Below the pieces are notes generated by a model that made no database searches, was not told the origin of the DNA, and saw only the letters and a program-made list of their open reading frames with translations. Source: Prolixibacteraceae bacterium (GTDB taxonomy: Bacteria; Bacteroidota; Bacteroidia; Bacteroidales; Prolixibacteraceae). From it: a stretch of DNA of 51,608 nucleotides. Positions within the stretch are counted from its first letter, which is position 1. Each line of letters opens with the position of its first letter. The stretch is from the NCBI GenBank assembly GCA_023228025.1, contig JALOCD010000015.1, positions 1 through 51,608 of the forward strand. The letters run 5' to 3'. The position numbers were made by a program, and so were the translations under genes. Positions 18,729-28,150 of the stretch are shown here, piece after piece.

Positions 18729-19751
18729 TTATTTCCTTGCCATCGCAGCACTATATTCACCACGGCGCGCTGCCTGGTTGCATTTGGCCCGGTGATACAA
18801 GGCTTTTTGTGCCTCAGTTACATTAGCATCCTCACCATGCCAAATCTCCAATGCCGGTTGCTGGATAGCACGGCCAAAGGAGAATGATAATTCCCAGGGT
18901 AATTTCGATTTGAATCTGACATTCACCGCATTTAACCGGGCGGAAGCGAGTTCAGCCGATTGACCGCCCGATAAAAATGCAATTCCCGGAACAGCAGCAG
19001 GAACAGCGCGCAAAAGACAGTTCACGGTGGCATCCGCAATATCATCTGCCGATTCTTGTATTGGGCAGGCCAATCCGGGTAAAACCATGTTGCATTTCAA
19101 TATCATACCTTCCAACAACACCCGCTGCATGTAAAGTTGATTGAAAACTGTACGTAAAACTTCTTCAGTTACTTCGAAGCAACGCTCCATCGTATGTTCC
19201 CCATCCATTAGAACTTCCGGCTCCACGATGGGGACCAGTCCAGTTTCCTGGCACAATGCGGCATAGCGTGCCAACGATTGCGCATTGGCTTCGATGCAAC
19301 CTTGTGTAGGAATTCTATCCCCAATAACAATAACAGCGCGCCACTTGGCAAAACGTGCTCCCATTTGATGATATTCAATGAGACGGTCGCGCAGTCCGTC
19401 GAGTCCCTCTGATATTTTCTCTCCCGGATAACCAGCCATCTCTTTTGCCCCGGTGTCAACCTTGATACCTGGAATTATTCCGGCATCGGCGATCACCTTG
19501 ATCATGGGTGTACCGTCTTTTATTTTCTGACGGATGGTCTCGTCAAAGAGGATAGCACCACTGATGAACTCCCCAAGACCATGGGTGGTCACAATTAACT
19601 CCCGATAGGCACGCCTGAAATCCTCTGTCTGCGGAATTCCCAATTTGGCAAATCGTTTGTTGCAGGTTGGGAAACTTTCGTCCATTGCCAATATTCCTTT
19701 GTTATTTGCAACCAGCGATTTTGCCGTTTCCATCAATATTTTTGTATTCAT
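18729..19751 (-). CDS. Fructose-bisphosphate aldolase, class I
   Basis: The 340-residue enzyme is a class I (Schiff-base) aldolase of the eukaryotic-like type. It shows the N-terminal GILAMDES motif, Schiff-base lysine in LLEGMILKCNMVLPG, and FLSGGQSAE near residue 270. It interconverts fructose-1,6-bisphosphate with dihydroxyacetone phosphate and glyceraldehyde-3-phosphate. It is the last gene of the transaldolase-phosphoketolase unit, 68 bp after the small membrane peptide. The usual DESTGT reads DESFPT here, a variant seen in related members. Confidence 0.93.
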   Translation of the reverse strand: MNTKILMETAKSLVANNKGILAMDESFPTCNKRFAKLGIPQTEDFRRAYRELIVTTHGLGEFISGAILFDETIRQKIKDGTPMIKVIADAGIIPGIKVDTGAKEMAGYPGEKISEGLDGLRDRLIEYHQMGARFAKWRAVIVIGDRIPTQGCIEANAQSLARYAALCQETGLVPIVEPEVLMDGEHTMERCFEVTEEVLRTVFNQLYMQRVLLEGMILKCNMVLPGLACPIQESADDIADATVNCLLRAVPAAVPGIAFLSGGQSAELASARLNAVNVRFKSKLPWELSFSFGRAIQQPALEIWHGEDANVTEAQKALYHRAKCNQAARRGEYSAAMARK

Positions 19752-19819
19752 CGCATATGTGTTTTTTGCATATTAATACTAATATGATTTTAATAAGCCA
19801 TTTAAAGCCTATTCAATAA

Positions 19820-20008
19820 TTATTTTTGAGGTGCAAAGGCAAAACCAAGCGTTACAATGTAGTATAAGATTCCAACTAACATCAAAAATAAGAAAACCCA
19901 GAATATCCAGCTGTGATGCAGCTGTTTCCAGCGTGGTGTATGGTCACTGGGACCCTTGATGTAATCCTGCCCTTCCTGAGGCTGGTGATTTTGTTTATTG
20001 TCAGTCAT
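19820..20008 (-). CDS. One-TM small membrane protein
   Basis: The 62-residue protein has a hydrophilic N-terminus and one membrane helix (about 34-56, IFWVFLFLMLVGILYYIVTL). The ATG at 20008 is preceded by a strong ribosome-binding site, AGGGAGGA, five bases upstream, unusual in this phylum. It lies between phosphoketolase and aldolase; its role is unknown. Confidence 0.75.
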   Translation of the reverse strand: MTDNKQNHQPQEGQDYIKGPSDHTPRWKQLHHSWIFWVFLFLMLVGILYYIVTLGFAFAPQK

Positions 20009-20040
20009 TTGTGTCCTCCCTTTTAATATTTATTTTTCAA

Positions 20041-22440
20041 TTATTTCAATTTTTGATTCCATTTCCAGTTAAGGATTTCCGGCATATCCTGACCGTTTTT
20101 ATCAATGTATTTTTTATGCTGTAGAAGCTTGTCATCCATCATCTCATTCAGTTTCTTGTAGTTATTTCCCATATGCGGCAACCGAATGATGACATCCTTC
20201 ACCAGGTGAAACCTGTCCAAATCATTTAAAACTGTCATGTCGAAGTAGGTTGTGATCGTTCCCTCTTCCTTGTAGCCACGAACATGTATATTCTCGTGGT
20301 TCGTTCGGCGGTAAGTTAAGCGATGCACCAACCAGGGATAACCATGGAACGCGAAAACTACTGGCTTGTCTTTGGTGAACAATGCGTCAAAATCATGATC
20401 GCTCAAACCGTGCGGATGTTCGGTATTCGGTTCAAGTTTCATTAGATCGACCACATTGATAAACCTGATTTTCAATGATGGCAGATGCTGGTGCAGAATA
20501 GAGACCGCAGCAAGCGCCTCAAGTGTTGGAACGTCTCCACAGCATGCCACAACCACATCAGGCTCACTACCTTGGTCATTGCTGGCCCATTGCCAGATTC
20601 CAATTCCTTTTGTACAATGCAATACAGCCTCTTCCATGGTCAACCACTGTGGCGCCTGGTATTTGCCCGCGACGACAACATTGACATAATGCCGGCTTCT
20701 CAAACAATGATCCCATACCGAAAGCAGGCAGTTGGCATCAGGCGGAAGGTAAACCCGCACAATGGATGATTTTTTGTTGACAACATGATCGATGAAACCC
20801 GGATCCTGATGGGTGAATCCGTTGTGAGCCTGTTGCCAGACGTGGGAGGCAAGCAGGTAATTCAGGGATGCAATTTTTTTGCGCCATGGTAGTTCCGCAC
20901 TAATTTTTAGCCATTTGGCATGCTGGTTAAACATCGAATCAATGATGTGTATAAATGCCTCGTAACAGTTGAACAATCCATGCCTTCCGGTAAGCAGATA
21001 GCCCTCGAGCCAGCCTTCACATTGATGCTCGCTTAGCATTTCCATGACCCGACCGTTTGATGCCAGAAACTCATCATTATTTTCGGTCAGGGCCAGCCAT
21101 TGCCGGTTTGTGACTTCAAAAACGGCATTTAACCGGTTGGAGAGGGTCTCATCAGGACCAAAAATTCTGAAATTGTGTTGTTCCCGATTGAGTGTGACCA
21201 CCTCGCGAAGGAATACTCCAAGTTCGTGTGCATCAGCTGCCTGAACCGATCCTGGATAGGGTACATTCACCGCAAAATTCCGAAAATCGGGCATATTAAG
21301 GTCTTGAAGCAGCAGCCCGCCATTGGCATGTGGATTCGCTCCCATCCGACGATTGCCTTTCGGCGCCAGTTCGGCCAATTCAGCTAAAAGTCGTCCGTGT
21401 TTATCGAAGAGTTTTTCGGGGTGATAGCTTCTCATCCAGTTCTCTAGAAGTTTCAGATGATCCAGATGTTCTGAATCTACCTGGAGAGGAATTTGATGTG
21501 CCCGGGATGTGCCTTCTATTTGAACTCCATCCACAACATCCGGTCCCGTCCAGCCTTTGGGCGAATTGAGGACTACCATCGGCCAGCGAGGTCGGGTGGA
21601 GTCGTTTTTGTCTCGGGCGTGACTTTGTATTTTACGAATTTTAAGGATTGCCTTTTCCAAGGCAACTGCCATAAGCCGGTGCATCTTTTTTGGATCATTC
21701 CCCTCAACAAAATAGGGTTTCCAGCCAAAGCCTTTAAGCATTTGATTCAATTCCCTATGTGAAATCCGGGCCAATACAGTTGGATTGGCTATTTTGTAGC
21801 CATTTAGGTGCAGAATTGGCAATACGGCTCCATCGGTGATAGGATTTAGAAATTTGTTAGAGTGCCAAGCTGTTGCCAGTGGGCCCGTTTCGGCTTCGCC
21901 ATCACCGACAATGCAGGCAACTACCAGTTCTGGATTGTCGAACGCTGCTCCAAATGCATGGCTAAGCGAATATCCCAACTCTCCGCCCTCGTGGATCGAT
22001 CCAGGACATTCGGGGGAAACATGACTAGGTATTCCTCCGGGAAAGGAGAACTGGGTAAATAGTCGTTTCATTCCGGCCTCATCCTGACTGATATTCGGAT
22101 ATATTTCGCTATAAGTTCCTTCGAGGTAAGTATTGCCTACCAGTGCAGGTCCTCCATGACCTGGACCGGAAATGTAAATCATATCCAGATCATGTTCTTT
22201 AATAATCCTGTTCAGGTGCACATAAATAAAGTTTTGTCCCGGAGTAGTGCCCCAATGCCCAAGCAGCATCGACTTTACATGTGACAAATTCAGTGGTTTA
22301 TGAAGCAATGGATTGTCACGAAGATAAAGCTGACCGACTGACAGATAGTTTGCAGCACGCCAATAGGCATGCATTTTGTTCAAAAGTTTTTTCGAAATAG
22401 GTTTGTTTTTTCCCACTTTTTTTTGGTTTGACAGTAACAT
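20041..22440 (-). CDS. xfp: Xylulose-5-phosphate/fructose-6-phosphate phosphoketolase
   Basis: The 799-residue thiamine-diphosphate enzyme has the expected full length. GDGEAETGPLATAWHSNKF (about 174-192) is the cofactor and phosphate region of Xfp; GHGGPALVGNTYLEGTY and NPHANGGLLL are further family signatures. It splits xylulose-5-P or fructose-6-P with phosphate to acetyl phosphate plus glyceraldehyde-3-P or erythrose-4-P. It starts 40 bp after transaldolase under regulon copy 6. Together with transaldolase and aldolase it forms a shunt that yields acetyl phosphate without carbon loss. Confidence 0.96.
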   Translation of the reverse strand: MLLSNQKKVGKNKPISKKLLNKMHAYWRAANYLSVGQLYLRDNPLLHKPLNLSHVKSMLLGHWGTTPGQNFIYVHLNRIIKEHDLDMIYISGPGHGGPALVGNTYLEGTYSEIYPNISQDEAGMKRLFTQFSFPGGIPSHVSPECPGSIHEGGELGYSLSHAFGAAFDNPELVVACIVGDGEAETGPLATAWHSNKFLNPITDGAVLPILHLNGYKIANPTVLARISHRELNQMLKGFGWKPYFVEGNDPKKMHRLMAVALEKAILKIRKIQSHARDKNDSTRPRWPMVVLNSPKGWTGPDVVDGVQIEGTSRAHQIPLQVDSEHLDHLKLLENWMRSYHPEKLFDKHGRLLAELAELAPKGNRRMGANPHANGGLLLQDLNMPDFRNFAVNVPYPGSVQAADAHELGVFLREVVTLNREQHNFRIFGPDETLSNRLNAVFEVTNRQWLALTENNDEFLASNGRVMEMLSEHQCEGWLEGYLLTGRHGLFNCYEAFIHIIDSMFNQHAKWLKISAELPWRKKIASLNYLLASHVWQQAHNGFTHQDPGFIDHVVNKKSSIVRVYLPPDANCLLSVWDHCLRSRHYVNVVVAGKYQAPQWLTMEEAVLHCTKGIGIWQWASNDQGSEPDVVVACCGDVPTLEALAAVSILHQHLPSLKIRFINVVDLMKLEPNTEHPHGLSDHDFDALFTKDKPVVFAFHGYPWLVHRLTYRRTNHENIHVRGYKEEGTITTYFDMTVLNDLDRFHLVKDVIIRLPHMGNNYKKLNEMMDDKLLQHKKYIDKNGQDMPEILNWKWNQKLK

Positions 22441-22480
22441 TCTCTTCTGAATTCTTGTTTTTTTTCATGTTGTCAGTGGA

Positions 22481-23593
22481 TCAGTAGATCCTTGTTTTTT
22501 TTGATAAAACCCCGATCATCTTATTGTACGACTGAATAAATTCTTCAACTCCATTACTTTCTAATTTTTCGGTAATCTCTATCATATTGATTCCTGCGTC
22601 AGACAATTTTGACCATACCAGGGAAGCTTCTTCTAAATTAACTTCCAAAAGAGATTCCGGTTTACCGCGATCACGATAGGCTTCGAGTATTTTGAGCGTA
22701 ATGGTATGTACGGTATTTGGACCGATAAGAGCCTCAACATATTTTAAGTCACTATAATCAGGGTTTTGAGGAGTTGTACTAGCCCATAACAGCCTCTGTG
22801 GTAAAGCGCCAAGTCTGAGAAATTCTTCACTTTCAAAAATTTGCCGGTAAATTTTGTATGCAATTTTTGCGATGGATATGGCAACTTGTCCACGTATCTT
22901 GGCTTCAAAATAGGACTTTCCCCCCCCCGAGGCAACAAAATCCACCTCTTTTGGATCGATTTGAGTATCAAGGCGACTTAAAGAGAAACTTGCAACAGAT
23001 ACAATATTCTTTGGGGATTTGCCTTTGTTGATGCGATCCTTGATCCCGGCTATGAATGCATCGGCTACCTGTCTGTAACGTTGCAATGAAAAAAGCAAAG
23101 TGACATTTACATTGATTCCTTCGCTGATGAGTTGCCTTATAGCTGGTATGCCTTCAACGGTCGCCGGAACTTTGATTAAAATGTTTGGCCTGTTCATTGT
23201 TGCCCATAACCTGTATCCTTCTTCAATAGTACCTAAGGTATCATACGCCAGATGTGGATTTACCTCCAAACTTACATAACCGTCGCCACCGTTACTCTTT
23301 TCATACAATGGTCTGAAAAGGTCGGCGGCATTTTGTAAATCCTGTTGGCTGATGGCTTCATAAATTGCGTTAAAGTCTTTAGTTGCTATAGATAATCCCT
23401 GAATATCAGTGTCATACAGATTGCTTTCGGCAATAGATTTCTCAAAGATAGAGGTGTTTGAAGTCAAACCGCTAAGTCCGTCCTCTTCAATTAAGCGCTG
23501 GAGTCGGCCACTAGAGATTAAATCACGTCTTATATAGTCGAGCCAGATTGACTGTCCCAGACTTTCCAATATTTTTATAGGATTTCTATCCAT
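22481..23593 (-). CDS. tal: Transaldolase
   Basis: The 370-residue enzyme has the long-type transaldolase layout: SLEVNPHLAYDT, then the Schiff-base region NILIKVPATVEGIPAI and NVNVTLLFSLQRY. It exchanges a three-carbon unit between fructose-6-P/erythrose-4-P and sedoheptulose-7-P/glyceraldehyde-3-P. The ATG at 23593 has a near-perfect Shine-Dalgarno AAGGAGGT, rare for Bacteroidota. It is the first gene of the tal-xfp-small-aldolase unit, about 100 bp downstream of a regulon element. Confidence 0.93.
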   Translation of the reverse strand: MDRNPIKILESLGQSIWLDYIRRDLISSGRLQRLIEEDGLSGLTSNTSIFEKSIAESNLYDTDIQGLSIATKDFNAIYEAISQQDLQNAADLFRPLYEKSNGGDGYVSLEVNPHLAYDTLGTIEEGYRLWATMNRPNILIKVPATVEGIPAIRQLISEGINVNVTLLFSLQRYRQVADAFIAGIKDRINKGKSPKNIVSVASFSLSRLDTQIDPKEVDFVASGGGKSYFEAKIRGQVAISIAKIAYKIYRQIFESEEFLRLGALPQRLLWASTTPQNPDYSDLKYVEALIGPNTVHTITLKILEAYRDRGKPESLLEVNLEEASLVWSKLSDAGINMIEITEKLESNGVEEFIQSYNKMIGVLSKKTRIY

Positions 23594-23696
23594 AAATTTA
23601 CCTCCTTATTTTCTGGTATCAATTGCTCATTGGAGCGAATAACCAAATCGACCAATATTTCGACAGATAAGCTTATTTATAGAGCTTTCAGTGATG

Positions 23697-23762
23697 TTAA
23701 AGTTATTTTCTTGTTACCGGAAAAAATTACACAATTCAGAATATAATTTGTATAATTCACAT
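23697..23762 (-). promoter_or_regulatory. Stress-regulon promoter element, copy 6 (tal-xfp)
   Basis: Plus-strand ATTACA at 23726 and TTTGTA at 23747 (21 bp; the distal unit is degenerate), TTCACAT to 23762, and AACTTTAA at 23697-23704 after 21 nt. It is the weakest match, but the geometry is intact. Confidence 0.7.
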
Positions 23763-23784
23763 ATCAGGAAAAAAGTGTTTTCCT

Positions 23785-26700
23785 TCAGTGTACTTGAATA
23801 CCTAATCCAGAATTTAGTTTGGTCTGGCCAAGGGAGTTAAGGTTAAAAGTGAGACGAATCCTGCTATTGAATGTTGGAACAGCCGATTGGATATTTTCCG
23901 ATACCAGCAGCGGAAAATATATCTCAAAGAAATTCCACAAACCGGCCTTTAAGCCCATTTCAAAGAAGATTGGAGAATGATGATCCGGACCGGTTCCATG
24001 ATCATTCAGCAACAGGTTGGCAAAAGGTTTTACCGGAATTCGACTGGTTTTTCCGGGCAAACTGCTCGAAATGGACAAGGAGATCAGCCAGCGACTGTAT
24101 CCAAGCATTTGATTGACCGGTGAAACCAATCCTCCTTCTGTAATTGTCATTTGCCTTGACCAGAAACTGGATGGAAATACAGCAAAACGATCCGGATTAG
24201 TCCCCTGAAACATATATTGTTCTCGTCCGCCTCTGGCGCTGGCAGCAAGCGCATAAAATGGGGCATTGGAACTATTTTCCAGCATGGCTCCTGCAAAAAG
24301 TCTGATATCCAAACCGTTTTTCTTTCCAGGATAGCTAAATTTGTAGTTGAGCTCTGCCGCTGTCTTTACAAAGGATTTACTGGATTCGACGGACGTTGAA
24401 AGTTTGAAAGGATTAACGAAACCGGTCTTTTCCAACAGGTATCCAAACTGCATATAATATTTCATACCGGCTTTTTGCTGAAGATCAATTTCAAGGAGGT
24501 CCGAAGCAGCTACAAGGTTTCCAAATGCCTTATGAATGATGGACTTGTCCACAATGCCGGATCTGAATTCAAGCACTGTTCCGGCCTTCAAATAGTGATA
24601 ATTCTGATTGCCTGGCGCACCAAACTGCGTTCCTTCCAGCGAGAGTTTTGCAAGCCTGATTAATTTATCGTGAGGCGTGATGTTGTAGGTTATCTTCCCG
24701 AACCCTGCCAATGCGGCGTTTTTAAATCCAATAAAAGGCATCACCAGATATTCAAAAGGTTTTGGCGTAAGGAATCCATTGTGCAAAGCGATACCGATCA
24801 TCAGGCCGTTTTCCCTGGTCCAGTTAAGGGCTGGAATATACATCAGGTATCGCTTTTCAGGATCTTCAAGCGAAAAGTAAAGTTGAGTCCGCAAAGGATC
24901 AACTTTGGGGAAGGAACCTGATCTCCTGATGTTGTTATTAAGCCTGAACAATTCAGGCATTAGATGTTCAGGATCAATTTTTAATTCGGAATATTTCCCT
25001 TCAGGAACTTCAATCCATCTTTTACCTTGAAAGCCTTCGATCCATTTTTCAAAACAAATTGAATCTCCCTTCATTCCTGCTATTAACACTGGAGATACCA
25101 ACTCGCCCCGGTTTTCAACCAGCAATTTCTGTCCGGTGAATTGAGCCAATTTGTAATCCAATCTTTTGGTAGTGCCAAGTAGTTCATTAAAAAACCATGC
25201 CAAATCTTTGCCCGTTACCAATTCAAATACATTTTTCAGATCTTGTGGTCCGGGATGTTTGAACTTCCAGAGCCTGTAATATTCATGCATCGCAGAATCA
25301 TAGGTAGAATCGCCCAAATAGGACCTCAGGTAATTGAAACACATTCCAGCTTTGGTATAGATCATCAAACTGTAATTCAAAGAATTGTACGCTGAAGAGG
25401 TTAGATCTATCGGTTGTTCCAGATTATCCCGCGCTTGTGAAAGCCATTCGAGTTCCCTCATTTGTTTCACAGGCATTTGATCAATGTGGAAGAATTTTGC
25501 CAGTTTTAGGTTGTTAAAATAGTTCTCCCACATCTTTTTATCAGGATACTTTTCCTGCATGTACCGTACCTCATTGGCACTGGTGATACATTCATCCATA
25601 AACGGATAACGCCTTTCATCAGATCCCAGGGCGCTGTAAAACCAGCTATGTGCAACTTCATGTGCAATTACTTCATCAAGAGCATAGCCATTCTTTATGC
25701 TGCCGATCACTGTAATACCAGGATATTCCATACCGTCGCCAGCCGTCAGTGCACTCTGAATAACCGTAAAACTTTTGTAGGGATAATCTCCATTCCAAAC
25801 AGAAAATTTCAGAATTGATCCATTCACATAGTCGAGTGCATCTTTCCAAAATTCAGCCTGTTGATTGGTAAACATGATCCAGGTGGTTACAATCCTTCCT
25901 GAATTGGGAAGTTTCACCTTCCCTTTCAAAACATGAAATCGCTTATCTGCAAACCAGGCAAAATCGTGGATTCGATGGTCAGTATAGCGGAGCGTTTTCA
26001 TTTGGGTTGAAGATGGAGGAAATCCAATATTTTTGGGATCCGGACTTGATTGCAAGGTGGTATCTAATGCAAGCACATTCATCCTTTCCGCTTCCGTGTC
26101 ATTCTGCAGGTTTCCGGATGCCCCCACAATATAGTTTGCCGGTAGGGTAATGCTTACATCAAAGCTGCCGAATTCGGAATAGAACTCGCCCTGATCCTGG
26201 TAAGACATTTGATGCCAGCCGGAATTATCATAAACTGCCGGCTTTGGATACCATTGGGATATTTGATAGGATTCCCCAATATGTCCAAGTCTGGAGGTTA
26301 CCCCTTTGGGTATTTTCACATGGAATGGAGTAGTAATTTTGATGGTGTCGCCAGGCCTGATGGGTAGATTGGGAATTATCCGGCAAACATCGGGTTGACC
26401 AGGTAATAATTCCCATTGTACGGATTGATTGTTGACTTTAAAGTTCAATGAATCAATAAATCCGATCAATTCCTGATCTTTAAATAATTTCTGTTTTCCC
26501 TTTGAAATGATGAGTTGTTTTGCCAATTCCGTTTGGTTATTTGAATAAGCATTTGGCCAAAGATGGAAATAGAGAATTTTGAGGGTATCAGGTGAGTTGT
26601 TAATATATTCAAGCTTTTCGAACCCATGCAATTCATGGAGTTTGTCATCAAGCGAAACCTGAATATTGTAGTTTACCTCTTGCTGAAAGTATTCCTGAGA

Positions 26701-26802
26701 TAATGCACTGTATCCAATCCAATTAAAAACCAGAAAGAGAAAAATTTTCCTGCTGATTAAAAAAAATGGGAAAAGTATTTTATTATGAAACACGCCTGAC
26801 AA
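23785..26802 (-). CDS. M1-family metallopeptidase with long C-terminal extension
   Basis: The 1005-residue protein has a hydrophobic N-terminal segment, an M1 aminopeptidase domain with HEVAH followed after exactly 18 residues by the third zinc ligand Glu (in FMDE), and GDGMEYPG as the substrate-binding GxMEN-like loop, here variant. The last 400 residues are beta-rich, possibly an outer-membrane-like barrel. No ATG fits: the frame opens at TTG 26802 or GTG 26793 after an in-frame TGA. No regulon element precedes it; a long palindrome lies 80 bp upstream. Confidence 0.85.
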   Translation of the reverse strand: MSGVFHNKILFPFFLISRKIFLFLVFNWIGYSALSQEYFQQEVNYNIQVSLDDKLHELHGFEKLEYINNSPDTLKILYFHLWPNAYSNNQTELAKQLIISKGKQKLFKDQELIGFIDSLNFKVNNQSVQWELLPGQPDVCRIIPNLPIRPGDTIKITTPFHVKIPKGVTSRLGHIGESYQISQWYPKPAVYDNSGWHQMSYQDQGEFYSEFGSFDVSITLPANYIVGASGNLQNDTEAERMNVLALDTTLQSSPDPKNIGFPPSSTQMKTLRYTDHRIHDFAWFADKRFHVLKGKVKLPNSGRIVTTWIMFTNQQAEFWKDALDYVNGSILKFSVWNGDYPYKSFTVIQSALTAGDGMEYPGITVIGSIKNGYALDEVIAHEVAHSWFYSALGSDERRYPFMDECITSANEVRYMQEKYPDKKMWENYFNNLKLAKFFHIDQMPVKQMRELEWLSQARDNLEQPIDLTSSAYNSLNYSLMIYTKAGMCFNYLRSYLGDSTYDSAMHEYYRLWKFKHPGPQDLKNVFELVTGKDLAWFFNELLGTTKRLDYKLAQFTGQKLLVENRGELVSPVLIAGMKGDSICFEKWIEGFQGKRWIEVPEGKYSELKIDPEHLMPELFRLNNNIRRSGSFPKVDPLRTQLYFSLEDPEKRYLMYIPALNWTRENGLMIGIALHNGFLTPKPFEYLVMPFIGFKNAALAGFGKITYNITPHDKLIRLAKLSLEGTQFGAPGNQNYHYLKAGTVLEFRSGIVDKSIIHKAFGNLVAASDLLEIDLQQKAGMKYYMQFGYLLEKTGFVNPFKLSTSVESSKSFVKTAAELNYKFSYPGKKNGLDIRLFAGAMLENSSNAPFYALAASARGGREQYMFQGTNPDRFAVFPSSFWSRQMTITEGGLVSPVNQMLGYSRWLISLSISSSLPGKTSRIPVKPFANLLLNDHGTGPDHHSPIFFEMGLKAGLWNFFEIYFPLLVSENIQSAVPTFNSRIRLTFNLNSLGQTKLNSGLGIQVH

Positions 26803-26880
26803 ATTTTTTTGTGATTGAAAGCGTAAAAACCATCAGTAAATCATTGTATAAGATTCGTCTGACATCTGGCTTAATAGAAA

Positions 26881-26913
26881 TAAATATGCAATACAAGAAG
26901 TACTGCATATTTA
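26881..26913. repeat. 33-bp palindrome upstream of the M1 peptidase
   Basis: Arms of 14 bp with one mismatch (26881-26894 and 26900-26913) flank a 5-nt centre. It is AT-rich with TGCATATTT ends. It could be an operator for the peptidase gene, or a terminator for the gene ending at 27054, but no T-tract follows. The rest of 26803-27053 shows nothing. Confidence 0.6.
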
Positions 26914-27053
26914 TATTATGATTCCTGGCGACAAAAAGATCGTTAATGTATTGACATTAGATTTTGGTTTTTTTGAGGCACCCAAAAGTCTAATTTCCAC
27001 ACAATTTTGTCTCTAAGAATGGGCGTAAACAATAAACTGGAATGTTTAATTGA

Positions 27054-27386
27054 TCAGATTAAAATGATAATCAAAATAATAAGCAAAAGAGTACCACCGC
27101 TGATGTAGATGATTTCACCACTTTTACGCACATTTTCTTTAATCCCTTTCATCTCTTTTCTAAGCTCGCGCTTTTCCAAGGATGTCATGGCTGATTTATC
27201 CATGTTGCGGATTTCTTCGACCCGTGCAGTTAAAACTGCGATCTCTTCAGCAGATAGTTTGTTCTCGGTTTTAGCCAAAACGGCGGAATTTTCAGTAGCA
27301 GCCTTTGTGGCCGTATTGCTTGAAAATGCCATGGTAGTGCTCAATGTGAAAATCATTAAGAGTCCAAAAAAAATTGTCTTTTTCAT
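27054..27386 (-). CDS. Small secreted/membrane protein with Gly-Gly plus hydrophobic tail
   Basis: The 110-residue protein has a signal peptide (1-20), a charged helical middle (VEEIRNMDKSAMTSLEKREL) and a C-terminal ISGGTLLLIILIIILI tail. The protein at 46510-46920 has the same three parts and the same promoter, so the two are paralogues. The tail is probably a membrane anchor or oligomerising segment. Function is unknown; the family is common in Bacteroidota. Confidence 0.8.
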   Translation of the reverse strand: MKKTIFFGLLMIFTLSTTMAFSSNTATKAATENSAVLAKTENKLSAEEIAVLTARVEEIRNMDKSAMTSLEKRELRKEMKGIKENVRKSGEIIYISGGTLLLIILIIILI

Positions 27387-27414
27387 GTTGTTGTTTTAAT
27401 ATTAAGTATGTAAA

Positions 27415-27480
27415 TAAAAGTAGGGGGTAAAGCTTCCTGACTTGTTACACTATTCTGGTAATAACTTACATCATTCACAC
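27415..27480 (-). promoter_or_regulatory. Stress-regulon promoter element, copy 7
   Basis: Plus-strand GTTACA at 27444 and CTTACA at 27465 (21 bp), TTCACAC to 27480, and -7 box TACTTTTA at 27415-27422 after 21 nt. Confidence 0.9.
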
Positions 27481-27549
27481 CTTAGGAGTTTTGTATGCGT
27501 TCCCAATTCGATGCTTCTGATAATCAGAAAGTTTTGCTTTTATATTTAA

Positions 27550-28020
27550 TTATTTGTTTTTTTTTGTCGGAATAATATAAAGTGGGATGGTTGTGTGTTT
27601 CAGAACTTCTCCTGTTACACTTCCCATGACAATATTTTCCAACCATTTGTGACTGTGTGAGCCCATCACAATGAGGTCGGCATGTGCCTTTTTGGCCGTC
27701 TTTAGGATCGTCTGCGCAACATCACCCTCCTCCACTTTAATATGAATGGTAGAATTGTCAAGGTGATTTCTTGATTTTGCCAAAAAATTGAGAGAGGCAG
27801 ATTTCAATACTTCTATGGTATTCAGTTGCAAAGGATCGTTGTTGAGATAGCCTGAGAACCCCATGATGGGAGAGTAGTCGGACGAAGAATAAAAGACCGG
27901 ATCTGAAATTACATGAAGCAGCGTTACTTCGGCGCCCATTGATTTGGCCAAATTGTGACCCATTTCAGCTACCTTTTGTGCAGTTGGATCGTAATCCAGC
28001 GCGATAAGTACTTTTTTCAT
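27550..28020 (-). CDS. Universal stress protein (UspA family)
   Basis: The 156-residue single Usp domain starts MKKVLIALDYDPTAQKV, with Asp9 in the usual position. It keeps the nucleotide-binding signature GSHSHKWLENIVMGSVTGEV (G-2x-G-9x-G-S/T type, with Ser replacing the second Gly). Usp proteins accumulate under starvation and oxidative stress. It lies downstream of the YXWGXW gene, but a hairpin terminator intervenes, so it may be expressed by read-through; no regulon element of its own is seen. Confidence 0.92.
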   Translation of the reverse strand: MKKVLIALDYDPTAQKVAEMGHNLAKSMGAEVTLLHVISDPVFYSSSDYSPIMGFSGYLNNDPLQLNTIEVLKSASLNFLAKSRNHLDNSTIHIKVEEGDVAQTILKTAKKAHADLIVMGSHSHKWLENIVMGSVTGEVLKHTTIPLYIIPTKKNK

Positions 28021-28087
28021 ATACGCTATTATTTGCTTTTAATAAAATGCGGCATAGGCCGGAAAATCACTTATTACCTCTTGGGAA

Positions 28088-28115
28088 AACCCGCTCCAAT
28101 AAATTGGAACGAGTT
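28088..28115 (-). terminator. Rho-independent terminator after the YXWGXW gene
   Basis: 13-bp arms (28088-28100 and 28103-28115) pair with two G-U positions on the minus-strand RNA, followed by UUUU. It sits 35 bp after the lipoprotein gene. Confidence 0.65.
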
Positions 28116-28150
28116 TTGTATATAAAACGGTCAGAATAAATACTCAAAAT

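Noticed and set aside
27511..27526. TTCTGATAATCAGAA palindrome after uspA
   Set aside because: Short, AT-rich and without T-tract; not distinguishable from chance.
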